A stretch of 64,000 nt of DNA. Origin: Microbacterium lushaniae. GTDB lineage: Bacteria > Actinomycetota > Actinomycetes > Actinomycetales > Microbacteriaceae. The translations under genes and the position numbers were made by a program. Below the pieces are notes generated by a model that was not told the DNA's origin, ran no database searches, and saw only the letters and a program-made list of their open reading frames with translations. Below, in pieces: positions 51,122 through 60,619 of the stretch (its first letter is position 1; each line of letters begins with the position of its first letter). The stretch covers positions 3,472,001-3,536,000 of the forward strand of contig NZ_CP044232.1 in assembly GCF_008727775.1 (NCBI RefSeq). Direction: 5' to 3'.

Positions 51122-52759
51122 TCAGATCCCGGAGACGCGGCCGATCAGGTTGACCTTGACGCCCATCCGGTCGAACATCGCCGCCTTGGCGATGAGCGCC
51201 TTGTCGGCGGTCTCGGCGTCGGGGGCGTAGACGACCTGCGCGTGGTTGGCCTTGTGGCGCGCCATGAACTGATCGCGTGAGACGTCGTGCAGCACCACGT
51301 GCGCGATCGGCCATTCCGGGTTCGTGGCGGCCTTGCGGCGCTCGGTCTCCTCGGCAGGCAGCTCGACCGCCGTCGCGCGGAGGATGTCGACCTGCAAGAT
51401 ACCGTCGGCGATGAACACACGGGAGACGACCAGCGCGCCCGGCCGCGACACGCCGTTGACGGTCGAGCCGCCGGCGGGGAAGAACACCGGGTCCTGGCGC
51501 CAGCCCTCCGCACGGTCCCATCCGCCCAGGTGCGAGGCGGGAACCGATCCGGAGATCTCGTACACCCAGACGAACTGCCCGTCGTAGTCCTCGCCCCATC
51601 GCACGTCGTGGAGGGTGTTGTCGGAGACGAGTCCCATGGCGCTCCACACGCGGTCGGTGACCAGGGCGTCCACGGCGACGCCTTCGTCCGCCTCGTTGAA
51701 GTGCGGCAGCGGGCGGCCGGCGAACAGCTCGCGCGCGCCGTCGCGGGAGCGCACCGGCGGGCGCTCGGTGGAGTTCAGCATCCCTTCGGCCAGATCCGAC
51801 GCCGGCACGAGATCCTTCAGCCCCTGCTGGTACTGGATGCCGATGGCGTCCACCCCGAAGTCGTCCGCGATCCGCAGCGCGGCGATGTACATCTTCATCT
51901 GCCACTGCACCTGGCCGCGCGTGAGTTCGGTGGACTCGTCCTCCCCCAGCCGGAAGGTCATGCCGTGGGAGAGCAGCCACTCGTAGGCGGCGTCGGCCTC
52001 CTCGTCGGGCACGCGCAGCATCTCGGCGTACAGCGCCGACTGCGACAGCCGCTCCTTGTAGATCCCGACCGGATTGAGCAGCTCGTCGTCGAAGATGGCG
52101 TTGTACATGCCCATGCAGCCCTCGTCGAAGACGCCGATGAGCGCCTTCTCCCCGAGCAGCTGGTCGCCGAGGGCACGCCCGAGCTGCACCTCTTCGGTGT
52201 CGGGGAGATCGGGGAGCGGGCGGACGTGGGAGGCGTCGTGGGTGATGCGCCCGGTGTCGCACCACTGGCGGATCCCCTCCGCGAACCACTCGTCGGAGAA
52301 GTCGACCGACCAGATGCTGGAGTACTCCTTGCCCATCTTCGTCAGTCCCGCGTTCAGGCCGAGAAGGCCGACGAGACCCGGCCAGTCCCCCGCGAAGTTC
52401 GCGACGGTGAGGATGGGGCCCTCATGGGTGCGGAGCCCGGGGAGGACGTGGTGGGAGTACTGCCACACCGCTTCGGCGACGATGAGCGGAGCATCCACCG
52501 GGATGCGCGTGAAGACCTCCAGGCCCATCCGCTGGCTGGAGATGAAGCCGTGCCCGGTGGCGGGGTCGACGTCGTTGGCACGGACGACACTCCACCCGAG
52601 CGACTCGAACGCGCGCGTCACCGCCGCCTCCATGGCGGCCTGGGTGGGCCACCCGGCGACGTTGGCCGACTCCCGGAGGTCGCCGCTCGCGATGAGGTAG
52701 GCGGTCTTCGGTTCGCCCTTCGGGCGCGTCACGGGTGCGGGCAGGGTGTAGGTGCTCAT
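51122..52759 (-). CDS. L-fucose/D-arabinose isomerase-family protein (FucI-like)
   Basis: 545 residues. TAYLIASGDLRESAN, AEAVWQYSHHVLPGL, TVANFAGDWPGLVGLLGL, IGVFDEGCMGMYNAIFDD and VDAIGIQYQQGLKDLVPASD are the regular blocks of the fucose/arabinose isomerase fold with its Mn2+ site. FucI enzymes also turn D-arabinose into D-ribulose, which fits a D-arabinan locus. ATG at 52759 overlaps the GH116 stop (ATGA). Cytoplasmic. Activity inferred from family and neighbours. Confidence 0.87.
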   Translation of the reverse strand: MSTYTLPAPVTRPKGEPKTAYLIASGDLRESANVAGWPTQAAMEAAVTRAFESLGWSVVRANDVDPATGHGFISSQRMGLEVFTRIPVDAPLIVAEAVWQYSHHVLPGLRTHEGPILTVANFAGDWPGLVGLLGLNAGLTKMGKEYSSIWSVDFSDEWFAEGIRQWCDTGRITHDASHVRPLPDLPDTEEVQLGRALGDQLLGEKALIGVFDEGCMGMYNAIFDDELLNPVGIYKERLSQSALYAEMLRVPDEEADAAYEWLLSHGMTFRLGEDESTELTRGQVQWQMKMYIAALRIADDFGVDAIGIQYQQGLKDLVPASDLAEGMLNSTERPPVRSRDGARELFAGRPLPHFNEADEGVAVDALVTDRVWSAMGLVSDNTLHDVRWGEDYDGQFVWVYEISGSVPASHLGGWDRAEGWRQDPVFFPAGGSTVNGVSRPGALVVSRVFIADGILQVDILRATAVELPAEETERRKAATNPEWPIAHVVLHDVSRDQFMARHKANHAQVVYAPDAETADKALIAKAAMFDRMGVKVNLIGRVSGI

Positions 52760-55383
52760 GCGTTGTCCTCGACTAGCTGACGGGCGTGGGATGCGTTGGC
52801 GGTGTGGCTGGATCCGGCTTCGAGACGGAGACGAACGGGGGTCTCCGGCGCGGACGTGTCGGGGGAGAGCGGCAGTTCGCGCCCGCGCAGCAGGAGCCCG
52901 TCGAGCTCGAGGGTGCCGCCGTGCACGTGCAGCACGAGCGTCGCGCCGTCGACCTCGACGCGCCCCCACGCCGTCCCGGTGGTGAACAGCGAGCGGAAGG
53001 GCTCGTCACCGACGGGGTCGAAGGAGAGCGTGCGGGTGGGCGCATCCCACTGCACGCCGCTGAAGGCGAGCAGCAGCGCCCAGGATGCGAGCGACCGCGC
53101 GTAGTGGTTGCCGCACTCGATCTCGTTCCACGGGTTGCGCGCGTCGCCGGCGTAGCGCTCGCGCACGGCCCGCTCGATCCGCAGCGCCTGCTCCGGAAGG
53201 CCGGCGTAGACGAGGGATGCGGCCACCTGATGCTCGACGCCGGTCCACACCTCGTCGGAGTAGACGAAGGGGATGGCCGGCCGCCCGCCGCGTGGCCAGG
53301 ACGCGAGCAGAAGCCCACCCTCATCGTTGAGCGCGTACACCCGCTGCGTGCTCTCGTGCGCGCTCAGGTCTTCGCGGAAGTTGTGGGTGACCACGGCGCC
53401 CAGCGCGCTGCGGAGCCGAGGGCGTGGGAGCAGGTCGCCCAGCCCGTTGATCCAGGCGTGGAACTGCCCCAGGAGCTGGTCGGAGAGGACCCCGTCGCCG
53501 TACTGGTACCGGTGCGCGTCGACGTCGTCGACGACCTGGCGGTAGTACTCCCCGTTCCACAGCACGTCGTCCATGCCGTCGGCGACGCGGTCGGCGCGCT
53601 CCCGCCACTGCGATGCGCGCGCGGCGTCGCCGAGATGGTCGGCCATCCGGGCTCCTGCCCGCAGGGCCGCGGCGAACAACCCGTTCGCCAGCGGTTCGAC
53701 GCCGTGGAACTCGATGTCGTAGGTGTTGTGCAGCTCACCGTCGAGCAGCCCGTCCCCGTCGCGATCCCAGCGATCGACCGCGTGCTCGAGGGAGCGGACC
53801 GCGGCCGGCCACAGTTCGAGGAGGAAGTCGTCGTCGCCGCAGAACCGCCACTCCCGGTACAGCCGCAGGAGCGTGCCGAGCTGCCCGTCGACGGCGGGCC
53901 CCATGAACCACGACGGGCCCCCGAAAACGCGGTTGGACCGGAACTTCTGGGCCCCCGCCGCATCCGTCTCCAGCAGGTATTCCACACGTCGCGCGCTGCG
54001 CTCGAGCGACGGGAAGAGCCACGCCATCGTCTGGGCGTACGACCACACGTGGGTGCAGGTCCCCTCGCACGAGCCGGAGTGGTCGAAGGATCCCTCCCAC
54101 GCGGCGAAGACCGGCCCGTCCCCCAGTTCCGCGTTCGGCGTCTCGACGACGAAAGCGGTGGTGGAGCGGGCCGCGGCGATGTTCGCGCCCACCGCATCCG
54201 CCACGACCGGGTCGATCGTGCCGCCGTAGAGCGTCTCCACGAAGGCGAGCGTGGCGGCCTCCAGGTCCGGCAGCGTGCGGTGCAGGTGGGTCGCCGCCGC
54301 CCATGCGTCGGGCCACAGCAGCGCGTGATGGTTGCGGACGACCTCGTCCTCATGCGGGTCGTCGAACACGATGCGCCCCCGCCACCCGCGTCGCCGGTTC
54401 GGGAAGCTCCACGCCAGCACGAACTCGAACTCGCGACTGCGCCCGGGGGCGATGTCGTGGACGATGCCGAGCGACCCTGTGCGGAGGCGCGGGAGCCGGT
54501 CGAACAGCTCGTCCTCCGTCATGGGTGCGGAGGCGTCCTGGGGAGCCGAGTCGGCGAACAGGCCGCGCGGACGGTCCTCCAGGGTGAGCCGCGGTTCCGG
54601 GTCGAGCCGCCCGTCCTCCGACAGGTCGTTCCAGAACAGGCGCGGGCCGTCGGGCCAGAATCCGGTCACCCACTGGGGCTTCACGGTGGTCGCCGCATCC
54701 GTCGTGGTGAGGCTGAGGGTGCCGTAGCCGGGGTCGTCCTCGGGCAGACGGATACCGAAGTCCAGGCCGCGCACGCCGCCCTCGTCGCGCCACCGCACCG
54801 TCTGCGCGGCGCGCATGCCGAAAGGACCCTCGCCCCGGCCGGCGGTGTGGCTCACGCTGCCGACGACCGTCACGGCGACGGAGCGGTCGCCGGGGTTGGT
54901 GACGGTGTAGCGCAGCACCGCGGCGGGGATGCCGGAGGCGTCGGCATCGAGGGGGACGAGGGGGGTGAAGGCGCGAAGTGACACCTCCACGGGGAGGACG
55001 TCGTCGGTGAAGTCGATGTCGACGACCGGATACTCCCCGTGCATCGTCGCCGACTGCAGCCGCGGCAGGCCGGCGAGCCGTTCGAAGGGGTAGCCGGCAT
55101 CCCCGTCGTGGCGGCCGGTGAGGCGCGCTTCGAGCACGCGGGTCACCGGGGCCCCGCCCTGCGGGGCGGCGTGGATCGCGAAGAACGAGTAGGGGTTGAA
55201 CCGCCCCTTGTCGGGAAGGTTCTCCAGCTCCCAGTCCCGGAGCTCCCCGCGGGAGCCCAGCGACACGTTCCCGGTACCCAGTCCGCCCAGGGGGAAGGCC
55301 GCCCGCTGCGCCGTGTGCGGGATGGCACGGGCCCGGCGCGCGGTGCGTGCGGCATCGACGCCGAGCGTGGAGCGGACGGGCAT
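52756..55383 (-). CDS. GH116 glycoside hydrolase (candidate exo-beta-D-arabinofuranosidase)
   Basis: 875 residues. FPLGGLGTGNVSLGSRG opens the GH116 (GBA2-like) N-terminal domain; the catalytic (alpha/alpha)6 domain has EGTCTHVWSYAQTMAWLFP with the likely nucleophile Glu440 and GELHNTYDIEFHGVEPL with the likely acid/base Asp556. No signal peptide, so it should act on imported sugars. GH116 members include beta-glucosidases, but the ExoMA2 type from Microbacterium is a beta-D-arabinofuranosidase, which the GH172 and DUF4185 neighbours favour. First gene of an operon with the isomerase, under a LacI operator. Confidence 0.9.
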   Translation of the reverse strand: MPVRSTLGVDAARTARRARAIPHTAQRAAFPLGGLGTGNVSLGSRGELRDWELENLPDKGRFNPYSFFAIHAAPQGGAPVTRVLEARLTGRHDGDAGYPFERLAGLPRLQSATMHGEYPVVDIDFTDDVLPVEVSLRAFTPLVPLDADASGIPAAVLRYTVTNPGDRSVAVTVVGSVSHTAGRGEGPFGMRAAQTVRWRDEGGVRGLDFGIRLPEDDPGYGTLSLTTTDAATTVKPQWVTGFWPDGPRLFWNDLSEDGRLDPEPRLTLEDRPRGLFADSAPQDASAPMTEDELFDRLPRLRTGSLGIVHDIAPGRSREFEFVLAWSFPNRRRGWRGRIVFDDPHEDEVVRNHHALLWPDAWAAATHLHRTLPDLEAATLAFVETLYGGTIDPVVADAVGANIAAARSTTAFVVETPNAELGDGPVFAAWEGSFDHSGSCEGTCTHVWSYAQTMAWLFPSLERSARRVEYLLETDAAGAQKFRSNRVFGGPSWFMGPAVDGQLGTLLRLYREWRFCGDDDFLLELWPAAVRSLEHAVDRWDRDGDGLLDGELHNTYDIEFHGVEPLANGLFAAALRAGARMADHLGDAARASQWRERADRVADGMDDVLWNGEYYRQVVDDVDAHRYQYGDGVLSDQLLGQFHAWINGLGDLLPRPRLRSALGAVVTHNFREDLSAHESTQRVYALNDEGGLLLASWPRGGRPAIPFVYSDEVWTGVEHQVAASLVYAGLPEQALRIERAVRERYAGDARNPWNEIECGNHYARSLASWALLLAFSGVQWDAPTRTLSFDPVGDEPFRSLFTTGTAWGRVEVDGATLVLHVHGGTLELDGLLLRGRELPLSPDTSAPETPVRLRLEAGSSHTANASHARQLVEDNA

Positions 55384-55436
55384 CGGATCCTCCTCGATCG
55401 CGGCGACGGACGAGCCGCGTCCGCCGTACCGCGTTC

Positions 55437-55465
55437 ACTGTAGACGAAATCGATTTCATGATCAA
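55437..55465 (-). promoter_or_regulatory. Promoter of the GH116-isomerase operon
   Basis: Minus-strand TTGATC (55465-55460), 17-bp spacer and TACAGT (55442-55437). The spacer contains the LacI-type palindrome. Confidence 0.75.
55446..55457. promoter_or_regulatory. LacI-type operator 1
   Basis: Perfect palindrome GAAATCGATTTC between the -35 and -10 of the GH116 operon, so a bound repressor would exclude RNA polymerase. The same core is found at 56581-56596 beside the lacI-type gene. Confidence 0.85.
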
Positions 55466-55530
55466 CCGATGCGAAGTCGTGACGACGCGCGCGCATCACC
55501 GCCGCGGGCGAGACGCGGGACGAGTCGGTC

Positions 55531-56520
55531 TCAGGCGGCGCCGCCGCCGCGCGCCGGCTGCACCTCGTTGCGCAGGACGACGGTCCGCGCGGGCTGATCG
55601 TCGCCGTTGATGCGCTCGAGCAGCATCTTGGCGGCCGTGACGCCCATGTGGCGCGCAGGAAGGCGCACCACGGTGACGGCGTTGGGTGACAGCGTCGTGA
55701 ACGGCAGCGAGCCGACGACGGCCACGCCGATCTTGGGCGGGGTCAGCGCGTGCTCGGTGAGGACCTGGATCGCGCCGACGCCGAGCAGGTTGTTCGCCGC
55801 GACGATGGCATCGGGCGGCTCGGGCAGCGCCAGGAGCTCCTCCATCGCCGCGCGACCGCCGTCAACGCGGAACGTGGAATACCGCAGCAGCTCCTCGGAC
55901 GTTCCACCCGGGAAGTGACGCGCGACGACGGCACGCCACCCCTCGGCACGCTCGTACGCCGTTTCGATGTGCTGCGGACCCGTGATGCAGGCGATGCGGC
56001 GGTAGCCGGCCTGCACGAGGTTCTCGGTCGCCGCCTGACCGGCCGTGCGGTTGGCCATGACCACGCCGTCGATGTCGTAGCCGGTGCCGCGGTCGACCGC
56101 GACCACCGGTCGCCCTGTCGCCAGGAGATCGTCGAGGTTGGAGTGATCGGATGCCGCCGCCAGGATGACGCCCGCCATGTGCTCGGCGATCGCGATCTGC
56201 AGGTAGGTCGCTTCCTTCTCGATCTCGGAGTCGGTGTTGCACAGGACGACGGAGTATCCGGCCTGGGATGCGACGTCCTCCACCCCGCGCGCCATCTCGG
56301 TGAAGTACGGGTTCTCGATGTCGGGGATGACGAGGGCGATGACTTCCGACGCCTGGCGCCGCAGCGTCCGCGCGGTGCGATTGGGGGTGAAGTTGAGCTG
56401 GCGCGCAGCATCCCGTACGGCGAGCGTCTTGGAGTCCGACACCCCCATGCCGTTGAAGACGCGGGAGACCGTCGCGGGCGAGACACCCGCGAGCTTCGCC
56501 ACCTCGTAGATCGTGGCCAT
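55531..56520 (-). CDS. LacI-family repressor of the carbohydrate locus
   Basis: 329 residues. N-terminal helix-turn-helix ATIYEVAKLAGVSPATVSRV with hinge NRTARTLRRQ, then a periplasmic-binding-type sensor domain (VIALVIPDIENPYFTEMARG; RRIACITGPQHIETAYERA; PDAIVAANNLLGVGAIQVL). ATG at 56520 has GAGGATGGGG shortly upstream. It lies between the two operons it presumably controls, and two matching operators flank it. Inducer presumably D-arabinose or an arabino-oligosaccharide. Confidence 0.94.
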   Translation of the reverse strand: MATIYEVAKLAGVSPATVSRVFNGMGVSDSKTLAVRDAARQLNFTPNRTARTLRRQASEVIALVIPDIENPYFTEMARGVEDVASQAGYSVVLCNTDSEIEKEATYLQIAIAEHMAGVILAAASDHSNLDDLLATGRPVVAVDRGTGYDIDGVVMANRTAGQAATENLVQAGYRRIACITGPQHIETAYERAEGWRAVVARHFPGGTSEELLRYSTFRVDGGRAAMEELLALPEPPDAIVAANNLLGVGAIQVLTEHALTPPKIGVAVVGSLPFTTLSPNAVTVVRLPARHMGVTAAKMLLERINGDDQPARTVVLRNEVQPARGGGAA

Positions 56521-56549
56521 CTCACCCCATCCTCGTCCCGCGGCGTGCG

Positions 56550-56579
56550 TTGACTTTCGCCGTGAGGCAACAGTAGCGT
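56550..56579 (+). promoter_or_regulatory. Promoter of the GH172 operon
   Basis: TTGACT (56550-56555), 18-bp spacer, TAGCGT (56574-56579). Operator 2 follows directly, covering the expected transcription start. Confidence 0.75.
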
Positions 56580-56580
56580 G

Positions 56581-56596
56581 TTGAAATCGATTCCAA
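56581..56596. promoter_or_regulatory. LacI-type operator 2
   Basis: TTGAAATCGATTCCAA, an almost perfect palindrome sharing GAAATCGATT with operator 1. It covers the start point of the GH172 operon and lies 61 bases upstream of the lacI-type gene, so autoregulation is likely. Confidence 0.85.
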
Positions 56597-56638
56597 GCGA
56601 TCACCGCTGCTTCGACGCCCCCGCGTACCGAGACGAGG

Positions 56639-57793
56639 ATGTCCCGCCCGATGAATGCACCACGCGTACCCGCGCCCGATCTCTCATCCATCTCCGGCCT
56701 GCGGCCGCTGCAGACCCGATCCATCTCCCCCGAGAACTTCGACGGTTCGGTAGGCGGAGGCGGCCGCGCCACGGAAGGCACGGGCGCCGCCAGCGCGCGC
56801 GATCTCGGACCCGGGTGGAAGATCTCCCCGAGCGTGGACATAAAAGCCGGTGAGACGTTGGATCTGGCCGCGATCGAGGGCGCGGGCAAGATCACGCACA
56901 TCTGGATCACCACCCACACCGACAACTGGCGCACCCTCGTCCTGCGGGCGTACTGGGACGGCGCCGACGAGCCCGCCGTCGAAGTTCCATACGGTGACTT
57001 CTTCTGCAACGGATGGGGCGTGTTCGCCCAGGTGAACTCGCAGCCGATCGCGGCGAATCCGCACGGCGGCTTCAACTCGTACTGGCCCATGCCGTTCCGC
57101 GACGGAGCGCGCCTGACGCTCGAGAACACCTCCGTCGTCGATGTGCGGGTGTACTTCCAGATCACCTACGAGATCGGCGGGGACTACACCGGCGACGGGT
57201 ACTTCCACGCGCAGTGGCGGCGCTCCAACCCGCTCGGCGAACTCGTCCCGCACACGATCCTCGAGGGCATCGAGGGACAGGGTCAGTACGTCGGCACGTA
57301 CATCGCGTGGGGCGTCAACTCCAACGGCTGGTGGGGCGAGGGCGAGATCAAGTTCTATCTCGACGGCGACACCGACTACCCGACGATCTGCGGCACCGGC
57401 ACCGAGGACTACTTCGGCGGCGCGTGGAACTTCGACATCCCCGGTCAGGGATACACCGCGTTCTCCACCCCGTACCTGGGGATGCCGCAGGTCATCCGCC
57501 CCGACGGGCTCTACGTCAGCCAGCAGCGTTTCGGCATGTACCGGTGGCACCTCCTGGACCCGATCTTCTTCTCCTCCGGAGTGCCGAAGGTCGACATCCA
57601 GGCGCTCGGATGGCGCAGCGGATGGCGCTACCTGCCGCTGCGCGATGACATCGCCTCCACGGCGATGTTCTACCTCGACCGGCCCACCGCGCGCCGGCCG
57701 AAGTCACCGACCGCCGACGACATGGAGGTCCACCTAGGGCCGGCCCCCGTGCCCGACATCGGCGCCACCCCTCCGCGCGCGCCGCAGGACTGA
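56639..57793 (+). CDS. GH172 (DUF2961) glycoside hydrolase, candidate exo-alpha-D-arabinofuranosidase
   Basis: 384 residues, no signal peptide. DUF2961 jelly-roll markers: HIWITTHTDNWRTLVLRAYW, VEVPYGDFFCNGWG, SYWPMPFRDGARLTLEN and CGTGTEDYFGGAWNF with Glu256; Glu234 and Glu236 lie in the strand before it, and the catalytic glutamates are expected in this region. GH172 contains difructose-anhydride enzymes and exo-alpha-D-arabinofuranosidases. ATG 56639 used; ATG 56651 is an alternative. First gene of an operon with two beta-propeller proteins. Confidence 0.9.
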   Translation: MSRPMNAPRVPAPDLSSISGLRPLQTRSISPENFDGSVGGGGRATEGTGAASARDLGPGWKISPSVDIKAGETLDLAAIEGAGKITHIWITTHTDNWRTLVLRAYWDGADEPAVEVPYGDFFCNGWGVFAQVNSQPIAANPHGGFNSYWPMPFRDGARLTLENTSVVDVRVYFQITYEIGGDYTGDGYFHAQWRRSNPLGELVPHTILEGIEGQGQYVGTYIAWGVNSNGWWGEGEIKFYLDGDTDYPTICGTGTEDYFGGAWNFDIPGQGYTAFSTPYLGMPQVIRPDGLYVSQQRFGMYRWHLLDPIFFSSGVPKVDIQALGWRSGWRYLPLRDDIASTAMFYLDRPTARRPKSPTADDMEVHLGPAPVPDIGATPPRAPQD

Positions 57794-57797
57794 GGCC

Positions 57798-58964
57798 GTG
57801 AAGGCGCCGCGCGTCGCCGTGACGGGACTCTTCGCCGTGGCCGTCGCGCTGGCGGCCTGCTCGGCGACGCCCGAGCGGCCGTCGGCCGACACCCCCCTGC
57901 GCGGAGAGGTCGCGGATGCGGTGACGGTGGTGGGCGTCTCCGACGGAGACCTGTGGCCCAGCTGCTGGGGCGAGGACGACGCGCTCTACGCCGCGAACGG
58001 CGACGGCGGCGGATTCGGCTTCGACTTCTTCGACATCGCGGTCAATCGCATCACCGGCTCACCCGAGGACGGGGCGGGCGTGGAGGGCGAGTTCCTCGCC
58101 GGCGGCGACGCGGTCGGCCAGGTGTGGTCGGGTGCGCAGTTCACCCGCAAGCCCACCGGGATGCTGTGCACCGACGAGGCGATCTATCTCGCCGTCCAGG
58201 ATCTGCGGCTCGACTTCAACCAGGCCCCGGCCGCGACGATCGCCCGCAGCGACGACCACGGCGAGACCTGGACGTGGGACACGGCGACCCCGATGTTCGG
58301 CGACGGCGTCTTCACGACGATCTGGTTCGCCGACTACGGGAAGGCCGGCCGGCACGCACCCGATCCGGGGTATGCCTACGCGTACGGCCTCGACGGCAAT
58401 TGGCGCGACTCCTTCGACGACTCGGTGCCCGACCCCACCGAGCTCTTCCTGGCACGGGTCCCGCTGGCGTCGGTGCAGGACGCGGCCACATGGGAGTTCT
58501 ACGCCGGCGAGCCCGGCGACTCCGCGCCGACGTGGACCCCCGACATCGCGCGCAAACGCCCTGTCCTCGTCGACGAGCGGCGGCAGCACCCGACGGACTC
58601 ATCGGCGGCGGAGCCGGGACAGACGGTCGGGGCGCAGAACCTCAGCGTCCTCTCACAGGGCGGCGTGACGTTCCTGCCGGCGCTCGGGCGATACGTCTAC
58701 ACATCGTGGACCGAGCTCACCTTCGAGTTCTACGAAGCCCCCGCGCCGTGGGGTCCGTGGGAGCTGTTCCTCTCCGAGGACTTCGGCCCGTACCCGTGGA
58801 CCGAGGAGCGCTTCGGCGGCTACGGCACGTCGATCCCCTCGAAGTTCCTGTCCGAGGACAACCGCAGCGCCTGGGTGCAGTCCAACGTGTGCCCCTGCGC
58901 TCCGGCGGGGATGTCGTCGTACTGGTTCGGCCTGCGACCCCTGCACCTCGGTCTGGACGAGTGA
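57798..58964 (+). CDS. Beta-propeller lipoprotein, DUF4185-like (candidate second GH183 endo-D-arabinanase)
   Basis: 388 residues. Signal segment with lipobox LAAC, so anchored outside the membrane. The body shows propeller-type repeats: DGDLWPSCWGEDDALYAANG, KPTGMLCTDEAIYLAVQDL, IARSDDHGETWTW and FGGYGTSIPSKFL. This resembles DUF4185 (GH183) but more weakly than the next gene. GTG at 57798 is 4 bases after the GH172 stop. It could be an endo-enzyme or a glycan-binding surface protein. Confidence 0.68.
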   Translation: MKAPRVAVTGLFAVAVALAACSATPERPSADTPLRGEVADAVTVVGVSDGDLWPSCWGEDDALYAANGDGGGFGFDFFDIAVNRITGSPEDGAGVEGEFLAGGDAVGQVWSGAQFTRKPTGMLCTDEAIYLAVQDLRLDFNQAPAATIARSDDHGETWTWDTATPMFGDGVFTTIWFADYGKAGRHAPDPGYAYAYGLDGNWRDSFDDSVPDPTELFLARVPLASVQDAATWEFYAGEPGDSAPTWTPDIARKRPVLVDERRQHPTDSSAAEPGQTVGAQNLSVLSQGGVTFLPALGRYVYTSWTELTFEFYEAPAPWGPWELFLSEDFGPYPWTEERFGGYGTSIPSKFLSEDNRSAWVQSNVCPCAPAGMSSYWFGLRPLHLGLDE

Positions 58965-58997
58965 CAGCGGCATCCGGGGTTCGACGGCGCAGACGCG

Positions 58998-59016
58998 TCC
59001 GCTGACGGAGCGGACC
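58998..59016 (+). terminator. Small hairpin between the propeller genes
   Basis: 7-bp stem GTCCGCT / AGCGGAC with 5-base loop in the 76-base gap. It may be an attenuating or processing site that gives the downstream gene a different mRNA level. Confidence 0.35.
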
Positions 59017-59040
59017 AGGCGAGGAGAGAAGGAGAGTGCG

Positions 59041-60576
59041 ATGAGGCCTCGGAGAAGAGCGGCAGCAGGGACGGCGATCACCGGGCTGGCCATGGCGGGG
59101 GTGCTCGCCGTCGGCGGGGTCGGCCCGGCGCTGGCGACGGATGCCCCGACACCGGTGACGGTGGTGGAGAAGCTGACCGGCCCCGATGCCCCGAACAACA
59201 CGTGGGGGCGATGGGACATCAAGGCGACGGACCTGGGCGTCATGTGGGATGACGGCGACGGACGCATCCTCACGGCGTTCGGTGACACCTTCGGCAACGG
59301 CTGGGTGGGGCCCGGCGGAGGGTCGGGCCCCAACGGCAACTGGCGCAGCAACGTGCTGGTGCGCTCGAGCGACCGCGACCTCTCCGACGGGATGCTCTTC
59401 GAGAGCGCCCCGCAGTCCCCCCACGGCATCGCCAAAGAGTTGATCCCGTCCAAGAAGGTCAGCGGCGACGAGATGACCACGATCCCCACGGCGGGGATCT
59501 CGGTGGGCGACCGTCAATACATGGGGTTCATGTCGGTGCGCCAGTGGGGCGAGCCGGGCTACTGGGACACCAACTACGCCGGGATCGCCTATTCCGACGA
59601 CGACGGTGAGAACTGGACGGTCTCCTCGACGAAGTGGGAGAACGACGCCGAGGGGACGAATCCGTTCCAGATGCAGGCCTACGTCCGAAAGGGCGGCGAC
59701 GTCTACGTCTTCGGCACCCCCAACGGACGCCAGGGCGCAGTGCACGTGGCCAAGGTCTCGCCTCGGAAGATGCTCGACAAGGGCGCCTACCGCTACTGGG
59801 ACGGCCGGCGGTGGTCGAAGTCCGAGGCCGACGCGGTTCCCGTGATCGACGCCCCGGCCAGCGAGCTGTCGGTGCACTACGACGAGTTCAGCAAGCGGTT
59901 CCTGCTGATGACCCTGTCGGGCGAAGACATCGTCATGCACACCGCGAAGAAGCCCGAGGGGCCCTGGACCGGGCCGCAGGTGGTTGCGAGCTCCGCGGAC
60001 TATCCGGGTCTGTACGGCGGCTACTTCCACCCGTGGAGCGCCGACGGCGTGATGTACTTCGCGATGTCGCAGTGGAGTCCGTACAACACGTATCTCATGC
60101 GCATGCAGATCGACCGGGACGGGGTCATCGTCAACCCGAACCTCGTCGCCAACCCGAGCTTCGAGCGAGGCACGACGGTGGGCGACGGCACGAACGGCAC
60201 GTGGGGCTGCACGCCGAATTGCGGAATCGACACCGCTCCCCCGGAGTCGTTCTCGGGTGACCGCAACGCGTTCGTGCGCTTCAACTCCGGCTGGCGCAAC
60301 ATCTGGCAGGACGTCGACGTGCAACCGGGAACCGACTACCGGCTCACCGGATTCGTGCGCACGTCGATCAACAGCGACGCCGGGTTCTTCGGCGCACGCT
60401 CGCTGGACGGCCAGGTGATCGGCGAGGCCCATTTCATCTCGGTCGGCCCCTGGACGAAGTTCACCGTGGACTTCAACAGCGGCGCCCACGAGGACGTGCA
60501 GGTCTTCGCCGGGGTGTGGACGAACGGCGGGGACATCTGGCTGCAGGCCGACGACATCGCCTTGATCCGGCGGTGA
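59041..60576 (+). CDS. Secreted DUF4185 (GH183-type) endo-D-arabinanase candidate with C-terminal binding domain
   Basis: 511 residues. Cleavable signal peptide (RRRAAAGTAITGLAMAGVLA, cleavage near PALA-T). The five-bladed-propeller DUF4185 domain spans about 35-365, with VMWDDGDGRILTAFGDTFG, YMGFMSVRQWGEPGYWDTN, VYVFGTPNGRQGAVHVAKV and WSADGVMYFAMSQWSPYNTY. A beta-sandwich CBM-like domain follows (about 370-511: NLVANPSFERGTTVGDGTNG; IWQDVDVQPGTDYRLTGFV). AAGGAG lies before the ATG. DUF4185 proteins of Microbacterium cut D-arabinan internally. Confidence 0.87.
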   Translation: MRPRRRAAAGTAITGLAMAGVLAVGGVGPALATDAPTPVTVVEKLTGPDAPNNTWGRWDIKATDLGVMWDDGDGRILTAFGDTFGNGWVGPGGGSGPNGNWRSNVLVRSSDRDLSDGMLFESAPQSPHGIAKELIPSKKVSGDEMTTIPTAGISVGDRQYMGFMSVRQWGEPGYWDTNYAGIAYSDDDGENWTVSSTKWENDAEGTNPFQMQAYVRKGGDVYVFGTPNGRQGAVHVAKVSPRKMLDKGAYRYWDGRRWSKSEADAVPVIDAPASELSVHYDEFSKRFLLMTLSGEDIVMHTAKKPEGPWTGPQVVASSADYPGLYGGYFHPWSADGVMYFAMSQWSPYNTYLMRMQIDRDGVIVNPNLVANPSFERGTTVGDGTNGTWGCTPNCGIDTAPPESFSGDRNAFVRFNSGWRNIWQDVDVQPGTDYRLTGFVRTSINSDAGFFGARSLDGQVIGEAHFISVGPWTKFTVDFNSGAHEDVQVFAGVWTNGGDIWLQADDIALIRR

Positions 60577-60581
60577 TGCGG

Positions 60582-60619
60582 GCGGCCGGTCCGCGGGCAC
60601 GCTGCTCCGGGCCGGCCGC
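60582..60619. terminator. Terminator between convergent operons
   Basis: 8-bp GC stem GCGGCCGG (60582-60589) with CCGGCCGC (60612-60619) in the 69-base gap between the DUF4185 gene and the P-loop gene. Confidence 0.6.
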
